A DNA stretch of 64,000 nt from Luteimonas panaciterrae (GTDB lineage Bacteria; Pseudomonadota; Gammaproteobacteria; Xanthomonadales; Xanthomonadaceae). The notes under the pieces were generated by a model, which saw only the letters and a list, made by a program, of their open reading frames with translations, was not told where the DNA came from and made no database searches. Position 1 is the stretch's first letter; every line of letters begins with the position of its first letter. Position numbers and translations under genes: made by a program. This document shows positions 1 to 8,902 of this stretch, in pieces. The stretch covers positions 1 through 64,000 of the forward strand of contig NZ_JAJAVH010000007.1 in the NCBI RefSeq assembly GCF_020511115.1, in the 5' to 3' direction.

Positions 1-1913
1 CTCGAGAGCGTGGTGACGTTGTTGTTGCCGTCCTTCACCGTGGCGACCGTGCCGTCGGTGTTGTAGGTGAGGGTTTGCTTGAGCTTGCCGAAGGCATAGG
101 TCTTCAGCGGCAGCGCGGTATTGGCGTCGTAGTCGGTCTGCGACATGACATCGCCGTCGCAAGCGGAGCTGGCCGGGACCGAGGCTGTGCAGGTCACGGA
201 CTTGATCTGGCCTAGCACCCACTTCGACAAATGATCTGAGTACGCCGTTGTCTCGCTGCGGCTGTAGCCCAACGAACTCGACTTGGTCACGCTCAAGGGG
301 CGGGCAAAAGTGTCGAACGCATTTGCGCCCACCGTATTAGTAAACGTCACGCCGTCCTGCGTGATAGTGGTCTTCTTTACCGGCCGGATAAGGCTGTCGT
401 CTAAGGTCGGTGCTCTAATATTTCTTATGAAGGGCAAGCTCTGACCAGGGACATTCTGATACTCGATCAATTTATCCATAACAACAGCCCCGCTCGCAGC
501 AAGAATACGTTCCTGCAATAACAACCCCTCGTCTACCGGCGTCTCAGCCGCCTCCGAAGCGAACCTCTTCCCATATCGATATTGGTGCTTGGTACCATCA
601 GGGGCGGCTAATATGCTCCATTTTTCCGAGCTACCCGATATGGTTTGATCGAAAGAAAAAGTCGTCGTTTGTGATTCGACACCCAGCCCGGAAATGACCT
701 TCTCGGATATCGCCCACCTATCGAAAAATGCGGGATTGCTGCAACTATTATTTACCGCAGGAACTCGCCACGCCCTTACCTTATTAAAGGTGAATCTTCC
801 ATTTATGCCAGCCGGATGCCTAATCGAGTATTGGAATGGCGGCGGGTAAATGGTTTCCCAGGACATGCATGGATCAGCTATTTCACCATCAGGCGGATCG
901 ACTTCCCTCGAAGCCCTCAAACTCCCAGATTTTTGATAGGTCCATTGCTCTCCTGTTGGCAGAGTTACGCTAATCAGTCCATAAGCACCATCGCCATAAC
1001 CATAAGACCAGACTCGACCATTAGCAGAAGCCGTTGCAACGCGCCCACCAGAATAAGTGATGGAAATATCCCTCCCATCACTGGATGAAATTCCCGACAA
1101 CATTCCACCAGAATAACTATAGCTTACCCAATTCCCGACTCTATCTTCGACCCTGGTAGCTAAAAGAAAAACACGCTTTCGGTACGCTCTAGCGATAGTC
1201 CCTGGACCAGAAAGATACTTTTGTATTTGAGCAGCGCCACGCTCAACCCCCCAATCGAAGTAATATTTCGTACCGTCTGGAGCCAGAGCAACAAAGCCTT
1301 CTCCGGAGTAATTCTTCGTTTGCGCCAAACAGCCGAGGCGCATGCCACTCACTGTTGCCCACGGATAGCTTGCTCCAGACACCGTCGGCACCCCGGGGTC
1401 CGCAACAACGATTTTTTCATCGCCACGCCCTGGAATATGCAAAGTTGTCCCACGCCAGAAATCGAAGATATAAAAATTATCTACAAACTCTGCAGGCAGC
1501 TTTAATTCACTACAGCGTTTACCACGATCGGGGGCGTCTACAACCCATCCATCTGTCGAAAAAGTGCCTTCAAGGTAAGGGACTTCAACATCCCAATCCT
1601 CGAAGCCACCAAGAAACCAGTCATTGTTGTCAGTATTGTCTTGCCAGTTGGCGTTCCGATCAGAAATTGAGAAGCGTCGCCCCAACGCAACGGGAAGGGC
1701 ATTGTTCCCTGGGAGACTTATGTCGTTAATCACGAACTCCGCAGAACCCGAGAACATAGAGATTTTCTCTCCAAACGGGGCATCTCCCAATGGTGAAACT
1801 TGTCGGGCGGCTGTCACACTTTTTTCATATTCTTGATACGGATAAACAGCCTGCGCCATGACATCAGGCGCCACGGCTGCCAATGCAACCAATCCCCAAA
1901 CAAAATTTTTCAT
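1..1913 (-). CDS. RHS/YD-repeat family protein, N-terminal part (3' end outside window)
   Basis: An open frame runs from an ATG at 1911-1913 to the window edge without a stop, giving about 637 residues. A GGAGGCGG ribosome binding site lies directly upstream. The protein begins with a signal peptide (MKNFVWGLVALAAVAPDVMA). The next stretch, with GNNALPVALGRRF and WFLGGFEDWDVEVPYLEGTF, resembles the N-terminal region of secreted RHS proteins of Xanthomonadales. The last residues before the edge (YNTDGTVATVKDGNNNVTTL) are a YD repeat, so the repeat array is only starting. Such proteins form large secreted or surface shells, some carrying toxic C-terminal tips. The C-terminus is not visible, so toxin content cannot be judged. 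AT content is visibly higher than in the neighbours, and the codon use is less biased, which fits horizontal acquisition. Confidence 0.8.
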   Translation of the reverse strand, partial: MKNFVWGLVALAAVAPDVMAQAVYPYQEYEKSVTAARQVSPLGDAPFGEKISMFSGSAEFVINDISLPGNNALPVALGRRFSISDRNANWQDNTDNNDWFLGGFEDWDVEVPYLEGTFSTDGWVVDAPDRGKRCSELKLPAEFVDNFYIFDFWRGTTLHIPGRGDEKIVVADPGVPTVSGASYPWATVSGMRLGCLAQTKNYSGEGFVALAPDGTKYYFDWGVERGAAQIQKYLSGPGTIARAYRKRVFLLATRVEDRVGNWVSYSYSGGMLSGISSSDGRDISITYSGGRVATASANGRVWSYGYGDGAYGLISVTLPTGEQWTYQKSGSLRASREVDPPDGEIADPCMSWETIYPPPFQYSIRHPAGINGRFTFNKVRAWRVPAVNNSCSNPAFFDRWAISEKVISGLGVESQTTTFSFDQTISGSSEKWSILAAPDGTKHQYRYGKRFASEAAETPVDEGLLLQERILAASGAVVMDKLIEYQNVPGQSLPFIRNIRAPTLDDSLIRPVKKTTITQDGVTFTNTVGANAFDTFARPLSVTKSSSLGYSRSETTAYSDHLSKWVLGQIKSVTCTASVPASSACDGDVMSQTDYDANTALPLKTYAFGKLKQTLTYNTDGTVATVKDGNNNVTTLS

Positions 1914-2028
1914 TCCGCCTCCATGACGGCCAATCAAAAAAACGGCACCTCTGAATTTCCGGGTTGATTTAATCATTGGGCCATCTCAAAACTCAAGAAT
2001 GGATTTATGAATACGTGGACACAAAAAA

Positions 2029-2048
2029 GCGGGCCCTTTCGGGCCCGC
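2029..2048 (-). terminator. Intrinsic terminator of the TonB-dependent receptor gene
   Basis: On the minus strand GCGGGCCC, loop GAAA, GGGCCCGC is followed at once by six T. It lies 28 bases after the stop codon of the receptor gene. The 8-bp all-GC stem with a tetraloop and U-tract is a textbook rho-independent terminator. Confidence 0.9.
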
Positions 2049-2076
2049 CTCAGTACAACAACTTTACTAGTTGGTC

Positions 2077-4866
2077 TTACTTGAAGGTGTACTTCACGCC
2101 CAGCGTGTAGTAACGACCAATCGCACCATCGAAGTCCATCGGGTTGTAGTTGATGGCACCGTAGGTCGTCGGATCCAGAGGCGCGATCCGGTCGGTCACG
2201 TTCTGAATCGAACCGAAGACTTCCCACGACTCGGCCGGGCTCCAGCGACCCGACAGATCGATGGTATAGAACGAGTCGACACGGCAACCATGCGGCGCAT
2301 CGGGACCGTCATCCGTGTAGATGGCGGCGCAACCGTTTTCGTCGTTCTCGAACGCGACGTTCTTCATGCCGCTGCGATAGTTGACGACGCTGCTGAGGGT
2401 GAAGTTATCGTTGTAGTCCCAGGTGGCGCCAAAGTTGATGCGATCCTTCGGAGTACCGATGCAGTTCGTGACGTCGCAGTTGCCGTGAGTGCCGGCGTAC
2501 TCGACCTTGTCATCACCGTCTTCACGCTCGAACTTGGTGACGTGGCTCCACTGCAGGTCAAGCGTCAGCTTGCCGGCACTGCCCAGCTCGAAGCGCTGGC
2601 GCACGTCGAGGTCAACACCACGCACGCGGGTGGAGGTGGAGTTGATGTACTGAGACAGCACGGCCAGCAAGGTACCGGTGTTCGGGATCTCCGCACCATT
2701 GACGATCAGGTTGTCATCGCTACGGAGCGCACGGCCATTGGCGATCGAGTTGCCGACGGATTCCGTGTTGATCTCGTTGTCGCGATCGATCTGCCAAGCA
2801 TCGAGCGTGATCGACGTGCTGGACGTCGGATCGAACACCAGACCCACCGTATAGCTCTTGGACTCTTCGGGCTTCAGATCGGTGTTACCCGTCGTGATCA
2901 GGCCGACAGTTCCGGAACCGCAGGTCGGAACCGGATTGGCACCCGGATACGGGTTGCCGCCCGGGCAACGGATCGGATCGCTCGCCGTCGTGAACGCGGC
3001 CAGCTGGCCGGTCTTTTCCGCCGGGTTCGGAGCGCGGAAGCCTTCGGCGTAGGTGGCGCGCAGCGCGACCCACTCAGCCGGCTTCCACTTGATGCCGAAC
3101 TTCGGCGTGAAGGAATTGTCACCATCCTTGTAGCTGTCGAAGCGCAGCGCGCCGGACAGTTCCAGGGACTCCAGCACCGGTGCATTCAATTCCGCGTAGG
3201 CGCTGGCGACTTCTTCCTTGCCGTCATAAGCCGAGTAACCGAGACCGATGATGTCACCGATGTCGGTGAAGGTGGTCGGCACCAGCTTGACGGTCTGACG
3301 GCGATATTCGGCGCCAAACGCCAGGCCGAGCGCGCCGCCCTTCAGATCCATCAGAGCGCGCGAAGCCTTGAAGTCGACGGTGTCGAGCTTCGTCTGGCCG
3401 TTGGCTTCGATCGTCGGCGAGATGTAGTCGTAGAGTGCCTGCGAGTTCTGGCCTGCATCGGCACCGATGCGCCACCAGCCGACCGGGCTGTTGGGATCAT
3501 TCAGCACCGTGCGAACGCGGCTGTTCACCAGGAAGCCATCGCGCTTGTTGACGATGTCGCTCTGGGAGTGCAGGTATCCGACGTCGTAATCCCACGCGCC
3601 CGCCGTACCCTTGACGCCGGCGAGGAAGCGCATGAACTCATTGTCGGTGTTGTTGGTGCGCGGACCGACGTCCCATGCCGAATAACGTATGCGGCCCGTC
3701 AGGCCAAGCACGTTGTCGGGATGCGCGGCATTGATCGTCATCTGAGTCGGACCGCTGCCGGTCACGACCGCGCCACCCGGATAACCCCACGTACCGGACA
3801 CGGCCGACGGGGTGTTGTGGAACGTGGTTTCCTTCTTCGAATAACCGAACTCGGTGTAGAGCTCCGCGTTGTCGTTGATCGCGAAGGTGCCGCGCGCGAA
3901 GAAGTTCATGAACTTCTCGCTGGGCGCCAGATCGCGGAACTTGGAAACGTCCCAAAGGCAGCCGCCATTCGGATCGCCCGGAGGTGCGACGTTGGTGAAC
4001 TGCTCGCAGCCTTCGAGGTAGGTGTATTCCAGCGTGTTCGGATCACGGATCGCGCCGACCGGAGAGTTGGTGGCCACGCCGTTGTTCATGAAACCAGCCA
4101 GGCCGGAAGCGTGGTTGATGGCATAGCCCCAGCGACGCAGGTCACCGCTACCGATCCACTTGCGATCCTTGCGATCGCTCATCTTGATGCCGTCGGACTT
4201 GCTGGCTTCCGCGGTGAAGAAGAAGTTGTAGCCGTCGGTCGACAGATCACCCCAGCCAGCGGTGACGGAGCCCTTGCGGGTATCGCCGTCGCCATCGCCG
4301 GAGATGCCGTACGAACCGCGCACGGTCACGCCGTTGAAATCCTTGCGGAGGATGATGTTCACCACGCCCGCGATCGCGTCGGAACCGTAGATCGCCGAAG
4401 CGCCGTCCTTCAGGACGTCGACGCGTTCGACCGCATCCAGAGGAATCGTGCTGAGGTCGGTGAAGACCTTCTGGCCGTCATCCGCCAGACCGAACGGCGC
4501 GATGCGGCGACCGTTCAACAGAACCAGCGTGGAGCCTGCGCCCAGACCGCGCAGCGAGATACCGGCGCCGCCGCCTGCGAAGCCGTTGCCGAAGGTCTTG
4601 GGAATCGATCCCTGACCGTCCACCGTCAGCGTCTGCAAATATTCGGCGATCGTGGTCTTGCCCGTGCGATCGATCTCTTCGCGCGTGATCACCTGCACCG
4701 GCGAAGCGGTTTCGGTGTCGGTACGCGGGATGTTGGAGCCGGTGACCTCGATGCGATCGAGGGTCTTGGGCTCTTCCTGGGCTGCCGCGCTGCCGGCGAA
4801 GGCAACGACGCCCGTCGTCATCGCCAGCGCGATGGCATCGCGCAGGCAGTTACGTCTGAAGTTCAT
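2077..4866 (-). CDS. TonB-dependent outer-membrane receptor
   Basis: A 929-residue protein with a signal peptide (residues 1 to about 29, ending AGSAAAQ), then a plug domain (RIEVTGSNIPRTD; SPVQVITREEID; GFAGGGAGISLRGLG; DGASAIYGSDAIAGVVNIIL) and a long beta-barrel with TonB-dependent receptor features such as YAEGFRAPNPAE and a final strand LGVKYTFK. It would import a large or scarce substrate across the outer membrane using TonB energy. The substrate cannot be told; this class in Xanthomonadales includes many oligosaccharide and peptide receptors. The ATG at 4864-4866 is preferred over an in-frame TTG four codons upstream because GGAGAG sits just before it and the signal peptide then starts MNFRR. 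A divergent TonB-type gene is next to it. Confidence 0.92.
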   Translation of the reverse strand: MNFRRNCLRDAIALAMTTGVVAFAGSAAAQEEPKTLDRIEVTGSNIPRTDTETASPVQVITREEIDRTGKTTIAEYLQTLTVDGQGSIPKTFGNGFAGGGAGISLRGLGAGSTLVLLNGRRIAPFGLADDGQKVFTDLSTIPLDAVERVDVLKDGASAIYGSDAIAGVVNIILRKDFNGVTVRGSYGISGDGDGDTRKGSVTAGWGDLSTDGYNFFFTAEASKSDGIKMSDRKDRKWIGSGDLRRWGYAINHASGLAGFMNNGVATNSPVGAIRDPNTLEYTYLEGCEQFTNVAPPGDPNGGCLWDVSKFRDLAPSEKFMNFFARGTFAINDNAELYTEFGYSKKETTFHNTPSAVSGTWGYPGGAVVTGSGPTQMTINAAHPDNVLGLTGRIRYSAWDVGPRTNNTDNEFMRFLAGVKGTAGAWDYDVGYLHSQSDIVNKRDGFLVNSRVRTVLNDPNSPVGWWRIGADAGQNSQALYDYISPTIEANGQTKLDTVDFKASRALMDLKGGALGLAFGAEYRRQTVKLVPTTFTDIGDIIGLGYSAYDGKEEVASAYAELNAPVLESLELSGALRFDSYKDGDNSFTPKFGIKWKPAEWVALRATYAEGFRAPNPAEKTGQLAAFTTASDPIRCPGGNPYPGANPVPTCGSGTVGLITTGNTDLKPEESKSYTVGLVFDPTSSTSITLDAWQIDRDNEINTESVGNSIANGRALRSDDNLIVNGAEIPNTGTLLAVLSQYINSTSTRVRGVDLDVRQRFELGSAGKLTLDLQWSHVTKFEREDGDDKVEYAGTHGNCDVTNCIGTPKDRINFGATWDYNDNFTLSSVVNYRSGMKNVAFENDENGCAAIYTDDGPDAPHGCRVDSFYTIDLSGRWSPAESWEVFGSIQNVTDRIAPLDPTTYGAINYNPMDFDGAIGRYYTLGVKYTFK

Positions 4867-5359
4867 CTCTCTCTCCAAAAATGAAATAACAAATTTTGCT
4901 CCCCGCTTGGGCGATCCCTAAGATTGCCGGGCCAAAGCCCCTAGCCCGACCACCCAGAGGTCGATACTAGATGGGTTTTAACAATATTTAAACCCCACGA
5001 GAAAATCTTGACATCCCGTTCAGGGAATTTGTGATTTTGGTTCCAGTCAGGAAGCCGTCAGGCTTTCCGGAAGGCATCCGAGCGCGGCGCACCCCCGCCT
5101 CCGGCCGACAAGAAATCCAATGATTTGAACCTCTTACGAAGATCGCATGCTCTTCGGAACGGGCTCGCCGATCCGGGACCAGCGCCGTTCGCCTCCGCTT
5201 CCGCTCGGTAGCGCAAGAGGACCCCTTCTTGCCCCCTCTTGCACCGCAGCATCGACTAAGCGCAATTTTGATTCGCCGTGGCGTCCGGATGCAGGACCTA
5301 ACCCCGGATGTGGACTACGTGCGTTATCGACTGTGCTTTGCAACCAATGGAGGTGGGTC
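4867..5359. promoter_or_regulatory. Long divergent intergenic region between receptor and TonB-type gene
   Basis: This 493-bp stretch separates two divergent start codons and carries no credible gene. An exact TTGACA (-35 consensus) is at 5008-5013 on the plus strand, but the hexamer 17 bases later is a poor -10. The AT-rich patch around 4975-4995 could serve a minus-strand promoter. The size suggests a regulated pair of promoters, but no operator could be assigned. Confidence 0.35.
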
Positions 5360-6031
5360 ATGGTGCTGCAACACGCTCGTTCTTCTTTTCATATCCCGTG
5401 GGACAAGGTCGAAACCTCTCGCATCGTTGCCACGACAGGTGCGATCGCGCTCAACATAGCGATTCTGATGTTGTTGCTAGTGCCAGCAGCACGCCTGCTG
5501 CCTCAGCCGGACAAGCCGTTTATCTGGTACATGCCGCCGGAGAAGGTAACTCCGCCCCCGACCCCACCACCGACAACGGTTCCCGTTACCCCCACCACTC
5601 AGCCCACGGCACGGATACCCGTCGTGACGCCTCCCGCTGTCGATCCGCCGTTATCGGAGCAAATCATCGATCCGATGGGCACGATACCTGCCGATCCCGT
5701 CGTCACTACGCCTGCCGTCACCACGCCACCCACAACGATCGCTTCAACCGAGCCTATAGCTGGCGCGCATTTGGAATATCTGCATGCGCCGCCACCGAAA
5801 TACACCCGCGAACTCATGATGGCGCGCGCGGAGGGAACGGTATTGTTGCAAGTGTTGGTTGATGTCGATGGCAAACCGCTGGAAGTCAAGATTCTGAAGA
5901 GCAGCGGCACACGGCAGCTCGACGAACTGGCACGGCGTACTGTGTTGAAGTGGGCCTTCCGGCCGGCAACTCGCGACGGACAACCCGTAAAGGCAATCGG
6001 CAACATCCCGATCGACTTCAAGCTCCAATGA
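5360..6031 (+). CDS. TonB family energy transducer
   Basis: A 223-residue inner-membrane protein with TonB architecture: a short cytoplasmic start, a membrane anchor at about residues 24-45 (VATTGAIALNIAILMLLLVP), a proline/threonine-rich periplasmic linker (about 60-145), and a C-terminal TonB domain with YTRELMMARAEGTVLLQVLV and KWAFRPATRDGQPV. The domain contacts TonB boxes of outer-membrane receptors and passes on proton-motive energy from ExbB/ExbD. The ATG at 5360 is chosen because GGAGGT lies 5 bases upstream and the membrane anchor is then correctly placed; the frame stays open further upstream but lacks a site. No exbB/exbD is nearby, so it probably uses complexes encoded elsewhere. 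The adjacent divergent receptor is its likely client, by position only. Confidence 0.85.
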   Translation: MVLQHARSSFHIPWDKVETSRIVATTGAIALNIAILMLLLVPAARLLPQPDKPFIWYMPPEKVTPPPTPPPTTVPVTPTTQPTARIPVVTPPAVDPPLSEQIIDPMGTIPADPVVTTPAVTTPPTTIASTEPIAGAHLEYLHAPPPKYTRELMMARAEGTVLLQVLVDVDGKPLEVKILKSSGTRQLDELARRTVLKWAFRPATRDGQPVKAIGNIPIDFKLQ

Positions 6032-6051
6032 TTGGATAGACAATCAATACG

Positions 6052-6076
6052 AAAGCCCGCCATCAAGGCGGGCTTT
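6052..6076. terminator. Terminator between convergent tonB-type gene and rlmH
   Basis: AAAGCCCGCC, loop ATCAA, GGCGGGCTTT, then CTTTT on the plus strand. The 10-bp perfect stem ends the plus-strand gene 20 bases after its stop. The A-rich left side gives a weaker T-tract on the minus strand, so it may act in both directions. Confidence 0.88.
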
Positions 6077-6161
6077 CTTTTCCATAGACACCTGTTTCAG
6101 AAACGCAGCCTGCTCCGTTCCGCTGCGGAACGTGGATCAGGCGCCCCGTATCGCCGATGTT

Positions 6162-6632
6162 TCACGCGCGGTGATAAGGATGATTCGTCAGCAACGCCGC
6201 AGCGCGATACAGCTGCTCGGCCAACACCAGCCGCACCAGCATGTGCGGCAACGTCAAGGGTCCCAGCGACCACCGCTCGTCCGCGCGTGTTAGCACTTCG
6301 GCGGCATGCCCTTCGGGCCCGCCGATCAGAAAGGCGAGATCGCGCCCCTGCCCGCGCCAATGTTCGAGACGCTGGGCCAGCTGTTCGGAGGTGTAAGGCG
6401 TCCCTCGCCCATCGAGCACGACGACATGCGCTTGCTTCGGCAATGCGGCCAGCACGCGCGCGCCCTCGTCCTGGGTGGCGCGTGCGACGTCGCGATTCTT
6501 GCCGCGAAGTCCCGGCGCGATCTCGACCAGGTCGAGCGGCAGCCAGTGCGAGAGGCGTTTGCGATATTCGGCGAAGCCTTCCGCGACCCAGGGCGGTGCG
6601 TTTTCGCCGACGGCGATGAGGCGGGCTTTCAT
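6162..6632 (-). CDS. rlmH: 23S rRNA (pseudouridine1915-N3)-methyltransferase RlmH
   Basis: A 156-residue SPOUT methyltransferase, the normal length for RlmH. It begins MKARLIAVGENAPPWVAEGF, followed by FAEYRKRL. The cofactor knot shows FLIGGPEGH and a C-terminal SLGPLTLPHMLVRLVLAEQLYRA segment typical of the family. The enzyme methylates pseudouridine 1915 in helix 69 of 23S rRNA on assembled 70S ribosomes. It follows rsfS on the same strand after 75 bases, the conserved gammaproteobacterial order. Nothing in the sequence is abnormal. Confidence 0.97.
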   Translation of the reverse strand: MKARLIAVGENAPPWVAEGFAEYRKRLSHWLPLDLVEIAPGLRGKNRDVARATQDEGARVLAALPKQAHVVVLDGRGTPYTSEQLAQRLEHWRGQGRDLAFLIGGPEGHAAEVLTRADERWSLGPLTLPHMLVRLVLAEQLYRAAALLTNHPYHRA

Positions 6633-6707
6633 GCGCGGATGGTAGCGTCAGCGACATGAGCCGCTCCGCCCCCGCTTCCATCCGTCATCGACGGACGAAA
6701 GAAAGGC

Positions 6708-7136
6708 TCAGAGCGATCGTTCGGCCGCGGTTCCCGAATCGGCGTCTTCCGGCGGCTGGTCGCCGACCGTCCACAGCCGCTCCAGCGCGTAGAACTCACG
6801 CACGCGCGGCAGCATGATGTGAACGACGACGTCGCCAAGATCGACCAGCACCCATTCGGCCTCACGCTCGCCTTCCACGCCGAGCGGTTGGCAATCGAGC
6901 TGCTTGGCGTGCTTGATCACCTCGTCGGCCACCGATTTGACGTGGCGTGACGAAGTGCCGGAAGCGACGATCATGAAATCGCAGACGCTGGTCTTGCCGC
7001 GAACATCGATCTCGACGACATCCTGGGCCTTGAGGTTGTCGACGGCAGCATGGACGGCCTTGAGCAAGGCTTCGGCCGGCGGCGGCGGATTGGGAAGACG
7101 GGTCTTGATGACTTGGGCGGGACTGGTCAAGGGCAC
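6708..7136 (-). CDS. rsfS: Ribosomal silencing factor RsfS
   Basis: RsfS (YbeB/Iojap) binds protein uL14 of the large ribosomal subunit and blocks joining with the small subunit when nutrients are low. The core is clear: LKAQDVVEIDVRGKTSVCDFMIVASGTS, then WVLVDLGDVVVHIMLPRVREFYALERLW (given here as motifs in separate pieces of the same fold). The frame from a GTG at 7136 gives 142 residues, longer than usual, with a proline-rich N-terminus (LPNPPPPAEAL) and an acidic tail. The start is uncertain because no good ribosome binding site is seen; the family core begins near LLKAVHAAV. It lies 23 bases after nadD. Confidence 0.93.
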   Translation of the reverse strand: MPLTSPAQVIKTRLPNPPPPAEALLKAVHAAVDNLKAQDVVEIDVRGKTSVCDFMIVASGTSSRHVKSVADEVIKHAKQLDCQPLGVEGEREAEWVLVDLGDVVVHIMLPRVREFYALERLWTVGDQPPEDADSGTAAERSL

Positions 7137-7159
7137 TGACTCGTGGGGTTGCGCCTGAA

Positions 7160-7840
7160 TTATAGCGAAGACGATCGCCGGGACTCGTGACCGTACAGAT
7201 GGTGCCGTTCGATGTAGTCGGCGACGGCGGCGGGCACGCCATCCCGCCAGGGCGCGCCCGAGGCGATCAGATCGCGGATTTCGGTCGCGGATTCGTCGTG
7301 CAGCGGCTGGCGCAGGCGGAAGATACGGCCGGCGGGCGCGGTTTCGAGGTCGGAAGGGGCACTGACCCAGCGTCCGGACGCGATGGCGGCCAGTTCAGGC
7401 GGCAGGCCGTCGTCTAGCGGGTTGCCGGGGCGCTCGGCCACCACGAAATGGGCGAAGGTGAACAGGTCGCGCCAATCCTTCCAGGTCGGCAGCCCGAGGA
7501 AGCTGTCGGCACCGACCAGTAGCGCCAGGGGCGCTTCGGGGCCGTATTCGGCGCGCAGGGCATGCAGGGTGTCGATGCTGTAGCTGCGGCCCTCTCCGCT
7601 CTCAAAGGCACGCCTGAGTTCGAGGCGATCGACGCACAGGCCGGCCTCGCCGGCGACGGCCAGATCCAGCATCGCCGCGCGCTGCCGCGCATCGGCGCCC
7701 GGCGGCGGACGGTGCGGCGGGTCCGCGGCCGGCATCAGCCGGATCGTGCGGTCGAGCGCGGCATGCGCGGCGCGCGCGATCGCCAGATGGCCGTTGTGGA
7801 CGGGGTCGAAGGTGCCGCCGTAGTAGACGCGCAGCTTCAC
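7160..7840 (-). CDS. nadD: Nicotinate-nucleotide adenylyltransferase NadD
   Basis: A 226-residue nucleotidyltransferase that joins ATP and nicotinate mononucleotide to give deamido-NAD. The signature GGTFDPVHNGH (residues 8-18) holds the HxGH motif. LLVGADSFLGLPTWKDW and SATEIRDLIASG are the family's middle and C-terminal motifs. The start is a GTG at 7838-7840 that overlaps the holA stop codon by four bases (GTGA), which implies translational coupling. An open frame continues far upstream but is antisense-frame overlap with holA. nadC is also in this window, at 62441. Confidence 0.96.
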   Translation of the reverse strand: MKLRVYYGGTFDPVHNGHLAIARAAHAALDRTIRLMPAADPPHRPPPGADARQRAAMLDLAVAGEAGLCVDRLELRRAFESGEGRSYSIDTLHALRAEYGPEAPLALLVGADSFLGLPTWKDWRDLFTFAHFVVAERPGNPLDDGLPPELAAIASGRWVSAPSDLETAPAGRIFRLRQPLHDESATEIRDLIASGAPWRDGVPAAVADYIERHHLYGHESRRSSSL

Positions 7841-8865
7841 GGGACGAGGGATGCGGCCTTGGCTTCGCTCACCGCCAGCAGCAGGCGTTCGAGCACCTGC
7901 CAGGCGTCTCCGGCCGCGCGGCCCTTGCTGATGCGGTCGACACGGCCGGCTTCGGCCACGAAACGCTCCCAGCGCGGCGCGGCATGGCGTTGCAGCGCGC
8001 GGCGATAGGTGGCCTGCTTGGAGTCCCATACGCGTTGCGCCTTGAACTCGCCGGCGAGATTGCCGCCACGTGCCTGCACGCGTGCGAGCGCGGCCGTGAG
8101 CTGCAGCTCCCGCACCACCATGCCCATCAGCGCCGGCACCGCCTCGCCCTCGGCGCGCAGGCCGGCAAGCATGCGCGAGACTTGCGCGGGCTGACCGTTG
8201 AGCGTGGCGTCGATCAGGCGGAACACGTCGAAACGGGCGGCATCGGCCACCAGCGATTCCATACGCGCGGCATCCAGCGGCTGGCCATCGGCGAGCAGCG
8301 CGAGCTTGTCGATCTCCTGCGCGGCCGCCAGCAGATTGCCCTCCACGCGCTGGACCAGTCGCTGCACGGCGTCGCGGTCGGCATGCACGCCGCGGCTGCG
8401 CAGGCGGCTTTCGACCCAGTCGGTCATCTCGTGCGGTTTCACCGCCCAGGCGACGACGAGATGGCCGATGCGGGCGATGGCCTCGCTCCACTTGCCGCCG
8501 TGCTGACGGCTCCACTCGCCGCCGGTGATGAGCAGCGCGGTGTCACCGGGCGGCTCGGCGCAATAGTCGGCGATGACCTCGGCGCCGTCCTTGCCGGGCT
8601 TGGCGGTCGGCAGGCGCAATTCGATCAGGCGTTGCGCGGAGAACAGGCTCGGGGCGCGGAAGCTCGCCGCGAGCGCGTCCCAGTCGAAATCGCGGCTGTC
8701 GGCGTCGAACACTTCGCGCTCGGCGTAGCCCTGCTCGCGCGCCCGCGCGCGAACGGCGTCGGCGGCCTCGATCACGCGCAGCGGTTCCGGCCCGGCGATC
8801 AGATAGGCCGGACGCAACGGTTCGGCGCGCAACTGCGCGGAGAGGCGTTCCGGACTCAGTTCCAT
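7837..8865 (-). CDS. holA: DNA polymerase III subunit delta
   Basis: A 342-residue protein of the expected length for HolA, the clamp-loader subunit that opens the beta sliding clamp. Recognisable stretches are LSAQLRAEPLRPAYLIAGPEP at the N-terminus, FDADSRDFDWDAL, APSLFSAQRLIELRLPTAKP, and VEGNLLAAAQEIDKLALL with DAARFDVFRLIDATLNG. The ATG at 8863-8865 follows lptE by 37 bases, and the stop overlaps the nadD start. The lptE-holA-nadD order is conserved in gammaproteobacteria. Confidence 0.96.
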   Translation of the reverse strand: MELSPERLSAQLRAEPLRPAYLIAGPEPLRVIEAADAVRARAREQGYAEREVFDADSRDFDWDALAASFRAPSLFSAQRLIELRLPTAKPGKDGAEVIADYCAEPPGDTALLITGGEWSRQHGGKWSEAIARIGHLVVAWAVKPHEMTDWVESRLRSRGVHADRDAVQRLVQRVEGNLLAAAQEIDKLALLADGQPLDAARMESLVADAARFDVFRLIDATLNGQPAQVSRMLAGLRAEGEAVPALMGMVVRELQLTAALARVQARGGNLAGEFKAQRVWDSKQATYRRALQRHAAPRWERFVAEAGRVDRISKGRAAGDAWQVLERLLLAVSEAKAASLVP

Positions 8866-8902
8866 GCCAGCATCGCGACCGACATTCCGCTCATCGCATT
8901 GA

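Noticed and set aside
2071-4884. Long plus-strand open frame of over 900 codons
   Set aside because: It is the exact antisense of the TonB-dependent receptor gene, has no domain features and shows repetitive, charged low-complexity content typical of GC-rich shadows.
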